From: Candidatus Poribacteria bacterium
GTDB lineage: Bacteria; Poribacteria; WGA-4E; WGA-3G
Direction: 5' to 3'
Length of the DNA stretch: 36,344 nt
Assembly (NCBI GenBank): GCA_022821495.1
Contig: JAJEDN010000057.1
Span: 1-36,344, forward strand
Below are positions 16,196 to 23,655 of the stretch, in pieces. The position numbers and the translations under genes are program-made. Position 1 is the stretch's first letter; each line of letters opens with the position of its first letter. The notes beneath the pieces were generated by a model. That model made no database searches, was not told the DNA's origin, and saw only the letters and a program-made list of their open reading frames with translations.

Positions 16196-16271
16196 AATTT
16201 CTCCTTTACACGTCTACTATAAAATATTACCAGTATATAGCGGATGTACTTTTCAGGCATGTCCTACAAAC

Positions 16272-18929
16272 TTAAGTTTCAAGCTGTGTTCTGACGATTT
16301 CAGCAGCCGCATCAATTGCCGCATTCACTTTGTTCGGATCTTTGCCGCCGCCTTGTGCGAGTTCAGGACGTCCTCCACCACGACCGTCTGCCAACTGTGT
16401 TAATTCGGCGATAATTTTGCCTGCATGTAAACCGCGATTCTCCACCAAGTCTGTGGTTACACCCACTACAAATGCCGCTTCATTTCCAGACACAGCAGCG
16501 AGTGCGACAACACCAGATTCTAAGCGGTTTTTGAGTTCATCGACAAGCCGTCGCAATCCATCTCTATCCGTATCCGTAACACAGGAAGCGACCACGCTGA
16601 CATCTTCTACAAGCGTCGCATCTTTAACCAAAGCGTCAACGTTACCAAGCGCGTGTTGGCTCTTAAGTTGTTGAAGCTGTTGTTCCAACTCGCGTTGTTC
16701 TTGCAATAGTCTTTCAATCCGTTCAAGCAAATCCGTCTTAGGGGCTTTCAACAAATTCGCTGCATTGGAAAGGAGTGTGGTATCTTCTTGAATAGTCGTC
16801 ACTGCTGTGTTTCCTGTCAATGCCTCAACACGCCGGACACCTGCAGCGATGCTGCTCTCACTCATAAGTTTCACGAAACCGAGTTCGCCGGTCGCATCGA
16901 CATGCGTGCCGCCGCATAATTCGACGCTATAGTCTCCAGTTTGTACGACGCGGACGATGTCTCCATACTTGTCTCCGAAGAAGGCTAACGCACCTTTCGC
17001 TTTCGCATCATCCAGCGGCATTTCGCTGATAGCAAGCGCGTCGTTTCCGCGGATTTTTTCGTTGATGAATCCCTCAATCTCCCGCAACTGCTCCGGTGAA
17101 ACGGATTCGTAGTGTGAAAAGTCAAACCGTAATCTACCGGCTTCAACAAGAGAACCTGCTTGTCCGACATGCGTTCCGAGGATTTGCCGTAACCCGCTGT
17201 GCAACAGGTGTGTCGCTGTGTGACTCACTGCGACTGCTTCCCGGCGTGCGGTATCAATTTTTGCATGTACGCCCGTATAGGGTGTAATTTCACCTTCAAG
17301 CACCTTACATTTATGGACGATTAGATCAGGAGAGGGTTTGAGTGTGTCTTGTACAGCCAACTTCGCATTTTGGTTCTCAATTGTACCGACATCACCAACT
17401 TGTCCACCAGATTCACCGTAGAAGGGGGTGCGATTCAGCAGCACGAACACTTCATCTTCCGCTTGTGCGCTGCCTACAGATTCCGCATTGGCAATTAAAG
17501 CGACGATCTCTGCCTCAATATTGTTTTCGGTGTAGCCGACAAATTCTGTTTCGCCATGTTCCGTAAGCACTTCTGCGTAGACGGAAATCTCTTCATCTTT
17601 GGCACCACCTTTCGCTTCCCACGCGGCGCGTCCACGCGCCCGTTGTTCCTCCATGCTCTGCTCGAAGCCGACATCGTCAACAGTAAACCCGCGCTCGCGC
17701 GCCAGCATCTCCGTCAAATCGAGTGGAAACCCGAACGTGTCGTATAACTCAAACGCACGTTTTCCATCAAGTTGTATGCTCTTTTTTTCCGTAAGTGTAT
17801 CGAATGATTGGTCGAGGCGTTCTAAGCCGCGTTCAATCGTTTGGTGAAAACGGTTCTCTTCACCTTGAATCGTTCGCGTAATGAATTCGCGGCGCGGTAG
17901 GACATCAGGGAATACATCACCGAGTAAGTCAATAACGTTATCAACGAGCCTGTAAATAAAGGCTGCGTCCATCTCTAATTTCTTTCCGTAAAGCACCGCA
18001 CGCCGCAAAATTCGGCGGATGACATAACCGCGTCCCTCGTTAGATGGCATCACGCCGTCACCGATTGCGAACGTCAAACACCGGATATGATCAGCGATCA
18101 CACGATGTGGTAACCCGCGTTCATCGTCAAAATAGGCGGCATCCGTTAAGTCTGCAATTGTCCCCAAAAGTGGTGTAAAGAGGTCGGTTTTGTAGTTTGA
18201 ATCGACGCCTTGCAATATCGAAGTAATCCGCTCAAAGCCCATGCCTGTATCTACGTGTGTTGCTGGTAGCGGTTCAAGTGTGCCATTTTCGCTCCGATTG
18301 TATTGAATGAACACCAGATTCCAGAATTCACGGAAACGCTCACTCGTATTAGGACCTGCGTCAGGATCATTTGCGGTTTCAGGGTAGGCTTCAACCCCCA
18401 TATCAACGAAAAGTTCGCTACAAGGACCGCAGGGCCCCGTCTCACCCATCTCCCAAAAATTGTCCTTATCACACCGACGAATACGCGAGAGTGGGAGATC
18501 TGTCTCTTGAAGCCAAAGCTGCTCTGCTTCGTCATCTTCGAGATATACCGTTGCCCAGAGGCGTTCCTTTGGAATCTGCCAAAGTTCAGTCACCAATTCC
18601 CACGCAAAAGCGATCGCTTCTTGTTTGTAATAGTCGCCAAACGACCAGTTTCCGAGCATTTCGAAGAAGGTATGATGACTCGGTGAATAGCCGACTTCTT
18701 CAAGATCGTTATGTTTGCCACTAACACGCAGGCATTTTTGCGTATCCACAGCGCGCGTATACTCCCGCTGTCCGATACCAAGGAAGACATCCTTGAATTG
18801 GTTCATACCAGCGTTGGTAAACAACAACGTTGGATCATCTGCAGGTATCAGAGACGCACTCGGTACAATGGCGTGCCCGTGCTTGCGGAAATATTCTAAG
18901 AAACTATCTCTAATTTCGTCTGATGTCAT
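16272..18929 (-). CDS. alaS: Alanyl-tRNA synthetase
   Basis: 885 residues, normal full length. N-terminal class II catalytic domain (LLFTNAGMNQFKDVFLG at ~34-50), tRNA-recognition helices, an editing domain with the zinc-site motifs HTATHLL (~575) and CGGTHV (~680), and a Gly-rich C-terminal C-Ala domain with GRGGGRPELAQGGG near 850. It charges tRNA-Ala and hydrolyses mischarged Ser/Gly. recX lies 117 nt upstream; recX-alaS is a common arrangement. No truncation seen. Confidence 0.97.
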   Translation of the reverse strand: MTSDEIRDSFLEYFRKHGHAIVPSASLIPADDPTLLFTNAGMNQFKDVFLGIGQREYTRAVDTQKCLRVSGKHNDLEEVGYSPSHHTFFEMLGNWSFGDYYKQEAIAFAWELVTELWQIPKERLWATVYLEDDEAEQLWLQETDLPLSRIRRCDKDNFWEMGETGPCGPCSELFVDMGVEAYPETANDPDAGPNTSERFREFWNLVFIQYNRSENGTLEPLPATHVDTGMGFERITSILQGVDSNYKTDLFTPLLGTIADLTDAAYFDDERGLPHRVIADHIRCLTFAIGDGVMPSNEGRGYVIRRILRRAVLYGKKLEMDAAFIYRLVDNVIDLLGDVFPDVLPRREFITRTIQGEENRFHQTIERGLERLDQSFDTLTEKKSIQLDGKRAFELYDTFGFPLDLTEMLARERGFTVDDVGFEQSMEEQRARGRAAWEAKGGAKDEEISVYAEVLTEHGETEFVGYTENNIEAEIVALIANAESVGSAQAEDEVFVLLNRTPFYGESGGQVGDVGTIENQNAKLAVQDTLKPSPDLIVHKCKVLEGEITPYTGVHAKIDTARREAVAVSHTATHLLHSGLRQILGTHVGQAGSLVEAGRLRFDFSHYESVSPEQLREIEGFINEKIRGNDALAISEMPLDDAKAKGALAFFGDKYGDIVRVVQTGDYSVELCGGTHVDATGELGFVKLMSESSIAAGVRRVEALTGNTAVTTIQEDTTLLSNAANLLKAPKTDLLERIERLLQEQRELEQQLQQLKSQHALGNVDALVKDATLVEDVSVVASCVTDTDRDGLRRLVDELKNRLESGVVALAAVSGNEAAFVVGVTTDLVENRGLHAGKIIAELTQLADGRGGGRPELAQGGGKDPNKVNAAIDAAAEIVRTQLET

Positions 18930-19046
18930 TATGTAGAATCACTCCTATTATTGCTATTCCAATTATAGTCAATTCTTGTAGAGAAGTCAAGGCAAAATGG
19001 ATACACAGGTGCGATTAGGATTGCTTGTATGGAATGCCGCCACGCG

Positions 19047-19727
19047 TTAAAAAACCTGTTCAAGTACCTGCCGCACAACGTCTGAGCCGAACCCGCGTCG
19101 CGCTAAGAATCCATGGAGTCGCCGTTTCGCAACGTGCGTCGGCAGCCGTTTATATTGCTTCACTCGTTTTTGTGCGATCTGCAGCGCGACTTCTGCTTCA
19201 TCTTCTGTTTCTACTGTCGCGACGACCTGGACTGCTGTTTCCTTGTCGATACCTTTGTCAATCAGTTCCTGCTTAAGGAGCGTTTTGCCTCTCGGATTTG
19301 ATTTTTGTCTACGGGCTATCCAATTCTCGGCGTACTTCCGATCGCGAATATGTCCTGAACGAATCAATTCCGCGATAGAAGTCTCAATTGCTTCGCCTGA
19401 AAAACCTTCTCGTTCAAGTCGCCGTGCGATCTCACTTTTGGTATATATTTTTGGTTTTATTGTGGGGCGAGAATCTTCTGATGCGTCTGTTGCAGGGTCA
19501 TCTTTTTCTGCCCGAAGTAGTCTGACCGTGTAGTTCTTCGCACGCATCACTTCATCCGCTGCAATTATCTTTTCGATGGCTTCCGCTTCGATCTCTAAAC
19601 CGATACGCAGTCCAAATTTTTCGATTAGGGATGCATGGATGACAACAAAGGGAGCACCGTTTAGAAAGATTTGTCGGTGTGAGGGCAATTCAGATGCTAC
19701 CTGAATATCGGTAATTTTCTGTTTCAT
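19047..19727 (-). CDS. recX: RecX family regulatory protein
   Basis: 226 residues from the ATG at 19725-19727. An upstream in-frame ATG at 19760 would translate a dispersed repeat, so I reject it. The first ~90 residues are a non-RecX N-terminal extension. RecX three-helix repeats follow: YTKSEIARRLEREGFSGEAI (~100), LIRSGHIRDRKYAENWIARR (~125), then GKTLLKQELIDKGIDKETA and AKRRLHGFLARRGFGSDVV. RecX binds RecA filaments and limits recombinase activity. It sits upstream of alaS on the same strand. Confidence 0.85.
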   Translation of the reverse strand: MKQKITDIQVASELPSHRQIFLNGAPFVVIHASLIEKFGLRIGLEIEAEAIEKIIAADEVMRAKNYTVRLLRAEKDDPATDASEDSRPTIKPKIYTKSEIARRLEREGFSGEAIETSIAELIRSGHIRDRKYAENWIARRQKSNPRGKTLLKQELIDKGIDKETAVQVVATVETEDEAEVALQIAQKRVKQYKRLPTHVAKRRLHGFLARRGFGSDVVRQVLEQVF

Positions 19728-19751
19728 AGTGGCTCTCGGCTTTCGGAGACC

Positions 19752-19768
19752 ATCAGCCATCAGCGGTC
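19752..19768 (-). repeat. 17-bp dispersed repeat, copy 2 (inverted)
   Basis: Reverse complement of the 17-mer at 13587-13603. It lies in the 5' leader of recX. Confidence 0.7.
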
Positions 19769-19819
19769 AAAAGCCTGAATCAACGCTGAATACATTATGT
19801 GGCACTCAGCGGATAGGGA

Positions 19820-19852
19820 CTGTGGCGGTTACCATTTCTGATACTGCCACAG
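19820..19852. repeat. Hairpin between ThuA-like gene and recX
   Basis: CTGTGGCGGT / ACTGCCACAG arms with one mismatch and a 13-nt loop. It lies just past the stop of the ThuA-like gene (minus strand). There is no T-run, so a factor-independent terminator is doubtful; it may be an RNA-stabilising 3' stem. Confidence 0.5.
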
Positions 19853-19886
19853 GTTCCCTCTTTGCCGAAAGCCGATGGCTATTCGT

Positions 19887-20519
19887 CTATTCATCGCCGT
19901 TACTGCCTGCCCAGAGAGCACCACGCTGTAAGAGCGTTCCGAACATCTCATGCTGGCACGCCGAAGGATCATGACCGAGCGCGAGGTAGAAAACTTTACC
20001 TTCGCCCCAGTTCTTTGTCCATGCCACTGGTGCCGCTGCACCTTTCCATAACGCTGAGGCGAGTATATGGTTCCGTGGATCGTAATCGAGGATATATTGC
20101 TCATCCGTCACCACGAATTCGTCAAGATCTTTCGTGATTTCGTGCTCGTTATCAACGATACTAACTTGGTAGTCGCGGTAGCGCGGGTGTGTGACAAAAT
20201 AGCCGCCCACCATGGAACGGTATTCTGGACATCCGCGGAACGAATCTGCTGCAGAATGCACACCAACATATCCTTTGCCCGAAGCGACGTGGTTAAGCAA
20301 ACCGTTCTTCTGTGCGTCCGAAATCTCGCCTACGGTGTAATAGAAAACGATGAGATCGTACGGATCTAAATTCGGTGAAACAAGTGCGTCGAGGTCTTCC
20401 TCAACTCTGGTAATCTCAAATTCATCGCGCTGTGAAAGCACATTCACGATTGCGTCGCTACAGCCTTTCCAATCATGAATCGCCCCGCCTGCAAAAACAA
20501 GTGTGTTAATTTTTCCCAT
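19887..20519 (-). CDS. ThuA-like domain protein
   Basis: 210 residues from the ATG at 20517-20519, which has AAGGAGG about 13 nt upstream. Longer in-frame starts give a basic, Cys-rich lead without family features. The core has the ThuA (class I glutamine amidotransferase-like) pattern: LVFAGGAIHDWKGCSD at the start, PYDLIVFYYTVGEIS, KGYVGVHSAADSF, MVGGYFVTHP and VFYLALGHDPSACQH near the end. ThuA proteins are linked to sugar (trehalose and related) metabolism; the reaction here is unknown. Confidence 0.8.
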   Translation of the reverse strand: MGKINTLVFAGGAIHDWKGCSDAIVNVLSQRDEFEITRVEEDLDALVSPNLDPYDLIVFYYTVGEISDAQKNGLLNHVASGKGYVGVHSAADSFRGCPEYRSMVGGYFVTHPRYRDYQVSIVDNEHEITKDLDEFVVTDEQYILDYDPRNHILASALWKGAAAPVAWTKNWGEGKVFYLALGHDPSACQHEMFGTLLQRGALWAGSNGDE

Positions 20520-20787
20520 TCGTTCGTTAGCCTCCTTGCTAAATGATATTGTTATTATATCACACGTGCAAAAATACAAGCAACATTTTATTTTTCGTGG
20601 AAACAGGTTATACTCACGACGCTTTCTCGAAAACGAATTGACCTTACGAGGTATCTTATGGTAGAATGGCATACGAATTAAAAATAGAGAAGTTTACAAG
20701 ATTCTGATTTCTGGGAAGAACACATAAAACAGGAATTTGACATCAATGAGAATGCCACAGAACTATCCCAAAAACTAAGGATTTTTT

Positions 20788-22992
20788 ATGAAGTTCCGAT
20801 TCCGGATATTGTCCGCTAACAGACGACGGCAACGCGATGTAAGAAATTTCGGTCTGTTGTTATTGGTCATTGGGCTTTGTTTGCATGATCCGGGACACAA
20901 TTCGCTCAAGTACCTCGGTATCTTTATGGTGTTGTGGAGTGGGATGTCATGGTTGGCACAGAAGGCGTGGGCTGCAGGTTGGTTCAAAGATGCCGCTTGG
21001 GTTCATCTGGTCGCGCTTTGTCTTTTGGTGTTGTTGGATAGCAGGGTTGGGCAGGTTGTGCGCGTCGCTGAGTCTGCGATTGTCACTTTTTCACAGCAGA
21101 TGCTGCAGAAAGAATTATCTGAACCTCCCGAAAAATCCAAACCCATCGCAAAGTTTGAGCACGGGAATGCGATTCGTTCCGTAGCGTCTTCGCCTGTTGA
21201 TGCTTCCGTTTTCGCGAGTGCTGGCGGAGACACGCTAAAACTCTGGAACCAAAATACACCTGATACGCCAGAGGTCCTTCAATTTGAACATTATACAGAT
21301 GGTGTGAGTTCCGTTGCTTTTTCGCCGGATGGTGAACGCCTTGCTGCAGGCAGTGATGAAGGTATAACGTTATGGAGTGTCCCAGAAAAACGCTTTATTA
21401 AGACTTTTGATTATGATACGGCTGCCGTTGCTTTTTCACCGGATGGACAGCAGATAGCAGGAGCCGCTTGGGACCTGAATCTATGGAATATTGCAGACAT
21501 CGGTAACATCAAAAAAACAAGTCTCTTCACACATCGCACGCACGACGCTTTCGTACAAACAATCGCTTTTTCACCGGATGGGAAATGGCTTGTCTCAGCG
21601 GACGCTCAAGGAAAAATAAAGGTCTGGGATGTTCAAGATGAGCGAGTGGCTTTTCGACCGCTGAAGGACCGAAACGCTCGGATCCGTGCTGTTCAGTTTT
21701 CTCCTCACCGGACGAACCCTATTTTCGCAAGCGCAGGGCGTGATGGCGATGTGAAATTGTGGCGTACACAAGACTGGCAAATCGGCCACAGAATTTTAAC
21801 AGGAACTGTATTGGATCTCGCCTTCTCTCCTGACGGGAATATGCTTGCCAGCGCGGGATGGGATACAGTAGACCTCTGGGCTATGGAAAATGGCGCGCCT
21901 ATCCTCTCGTTTAAAAAGAGCGCGAGGACTATCGCTTTCTCATCGAACGGGGCTACCCTTGCCACTGCAGGGACAGATGGCGTTGTCCGAATCTGGGATG
22001 TTCCGCAGACCATGGCACTGCAGCAATCAGCAATTCGAGATGCTGTCCGAATTGTTTATTTCCTGCCCAAAGACTCGCGTCCCCAATTGAACATACACGC
22101 AAAAATTAATAAAATGGTTAGGAAGATACAGCACTTCTACGCAGAACAGATAGAAAGCCACCGATTGGAGAGAAGAACCTTTACTTTTGAAACAGATCCA
22201 AAGGGCAAGGCACAGATATATCTCGTAACAGGAAAACGCACGGCTGAAAACTATTTCGAGGATACGCTCACAAAAGTTAGCAAGGAAATTGAAAAGCATT
22301 TTGATATTTCGAGGAACGTATGCTTGGTCATTGTGGAACTTGGCAGCAAAAAAATGGATGATAATACATGCGGGCAAGGGCGAACCAATCTGATTTGGAG
22401 TGGTGGCGAGGTGTGGCAGGCAAAGGGCGGATTGGCGTGTATTCCTACCTTTAAAAACTGTTTTAATTGGCAAACCGCTGCACATGAACTCGGACACGCT
22501 TTTGGATTAAAACACAATTTCCGGAATAGTAAGTATCTTATGTCTTATGGCAGAACACCAAACCGCTTATCGCAATCTGCTGCACATTGGGTGTCTCAAA
22601 CGCGTTTTTTTAAGCCCAACCAACAATTCTTTGATAAGGCTGCCACTATCGAAAAGCTAAAGGCAACACAGACGCAATTTGAAATTACGGATGCCGACGG
22701 CATTCAGCAAGTCCAATTGATCGTTGTTCCAACAAGTAAAATGCCACCTTCTGGTTACGAAGTGAGTAGAGATGAGGAGAAGAATGAGCATAGCTGGAAG
22801 GCGTATAAAGCAGATGGAAAATTCATGTTACGGCATTACTATAAGTTGGACGGAGAGAAGCAGGAAGTTATCAGATTACCGAGTGTCCAAACTGAAAAAG
22901 TCAGAGTTCAGATTATTGATATGTATGGCAATATTACCTGGCGGACATTCAACCTTGGCAAAGATTCAGCGCAACCGTCCGAAAACCCTTAA
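20788..22992 (+). CDS. Membrane WD40-repeat protein fused to a metzincin-type metalloprotease
   Basis: 734 residues, with AAGGA 6 nt before ATG. The N-terminus has three hydrophobic segments (~22-36, 43-60, 72-88). WD40-like repeats follow from ~115 to ~415, marked by VAFSPDGxxLAxAxxDxxxLW units. At 566-576 there is HELGHAFGLKH, a complete HEXXHXXGXXH zinc site, followed by YLMSYG, which fits the Met-turn of metzincins. The last ~90 residues look beta-rich. A plausible reading is a membrane-anchored beta-propeller presenting a zinc peptidase. Substrate and side of membrane are not known. It ends 22 nt before coaD. Confidence 0.75.
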   Translation: MKFRFRILSANRRRQRDVRNFGLLLLVIGLCLHDPGHNSLKYLGIFMVLWSGMSWLAQKAWAAGWFKDAAWVHLVALCLLVLLDSRVGQVVRVAESAIVTFSQQMLQKELSEPPEKSKPIAKFEHGNAIRSVASSPVDASVFASAGGDTLKLWNQNTPDTPEVLQFEHYTDGVSSVAFSPDGERLAAGSDEGITLWSVPEKRFIKTFDYDTAAVAFSPDGQQIAGAAWDLNLWNIADIGNIKKTSLFTHRTHDAFVQTIAFSPDGKWLVSADAQGKIKVWDVQDERVAFRPLKDRNARIRAVQFSPHRTNPIFASAGRDGDVKLWRTQDWQIGHRILTGTVLDLAFSPDGNMLASAGWDTVDLWAMENGAPILSFKKSARTIAFSSNGATLATAGTDGVVRIWDVPQTMALQQSAIRDAVRIVYFLPKDSRPQLNIHAKINKMVRKIQHFYAEQIESHRLERRTFTFETDPKGKAQIYLVTGKRTAENYFEDTLTKVSKEIEKHFDISRNVCLVIVELGSKKMDDNTCGQGRTNLIWSGGEVWQAKGGLACIPTFKNCFNWQTAAHELGHAFGLKHNFRNSKYLMSYGRTPNRLSQSAAHWVSQTRFFKPNQQFFDKAATIEKLKATQTQFEITDADGIQQVQLIVVPTSKMPPSGYEVSRDEEKNEHSWKAYKADGKFMLRHYYKLDGEKQEVIRLPSVQTEKVRVQIIDMYGNITWRTFNLGKDSAQPSENP

Positions 22993-23014
22993 TTTCACGA
23001 AAAAGGAAATCATA

Positions 23015-23527
23015 ATGTCCAAAAAAATTGCCATCTTCCCAGCGAGTTTCGATCCGATCACGAACGGTCATGCCGACCTTATTGATCGGATTTGCAACCT
23101 CGGTGTCTTTGATGAACTCGTCGTTGCGATCGGTGTGAACCCCGTCAAGCCAGCCCGCTTTACTCTTGAGGAACGCACCGAGATGCTTAAAGCCGTCATT
23201 AAACCGTATCCGCAAGCTACGATTGATGGGTACACCGGATTAACGGTGGATTACGCACAGACGCGCGGCGCGTGCGCTATCATCCGTGGACTCCGTGAAA
23301 TCTCCGATTTCGAGTGGGAATTCAAAATGGCGCGGATGAATCAGCAAATTACACCAGACATTGATACCCTCTTTATGATGGCGAACACACAGTACGCGCA
23401 TATCAGCTCAACGCTCGTGATGGAGGTCGTGCAGATGGCACAGCGAAAGTTAAGCGAGGAAAAGTTAAGGGAGATGGTGCCAGAAGTCGTCGTTGAGTTT
23501 ATCAAGCAAAAATTCGATGTGCTATAA
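23015..23527 (+). CDS. coaD: Phosphopantetheine adenylyltransferase
   Basis: 170 residues, normal length. The ATG at 23015 has AAAAGGAAA upstream; longer in-frame readings only run through the preceding gene. Nucleotidyltransferase motif FPASFDPITNGHADL at the N-terminus, IRGLREISDFEWEFKMA in the middle and the ISSTLVMEV motif near 130. It makes dephospho-CoA from 4'-phosphopantetheine and ATP in coenzyme A synthesis. Confidence 0.95.
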   Translation: MSKKIAIFPASFDPITNGHADLIDRICNLGVFDELVVAIGVNPVKPARFTLEERTEMLKAVIKPYPQATIDGYTGLTVDYAQTRGACAIIRGLREISDFEWEFKMARMNQQITPDIDTLFMMANTQYAHISSTLVMEVVQMAQRKLSEEKLREMVPEVVVEFIKQKFDVL

Positions 23528-23589
23528 AGGGTTATCAGTCATCAAAGTTAGATGCTTCGCAGTGAGAACAGTTATCAGTTCGGTTTTTC

Positions 23590-23632
23590 AGTAACCAGTT
23601 ACGAGTTACCAGTTCCCTCTTAACTGGTTACT
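23590..23632. terminator. Inverted repeat between convergent genes, possible bidirectional terminator
   Basis: AGTAACCAGTT (23590-23600) and AACTGGTTACT (23622-23632) are perfect 11-bp arms, with further partial copies of the unit around them (TTACCAGTT, CTGGTTACT). It sits between the coaD stop and the stop of the TonB receptor gene. It could be a dispersed repeat that also stops transcription; the T-run is weak. Confidence 0.45.
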
Positions 23633-23655
23633 GGTTACTATTCCTCTGAAAACTA

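Noticed and set aside
19728..19760. Longer recX N-terminus from ATG 19760
   Set aside because: The extra 11 codons fall in a dispersed repeat and have no family match; MKQK at 19727 fits better.
19820..19852. Rho-independent terminator of the ThuA-like gene
   Set aside because: The stem is good but no T-run follows on the transcribed strand, so it is listed only as a hairpin.
20520..20672. 51-residue N-terminal extension of the ThuA-like protein
   Set aside because: It is basic and Cys-rich without family features, and AAGGAGG lies before the inner ATG at 20519.
22772..23014. 81-residue N-terminal extension of CoaD
   Set aside because: It overlaps the C-terminus of the WD40-protease in another frame; CoaD starts at the conserved FPASFDP region shortly after ATG 23015.
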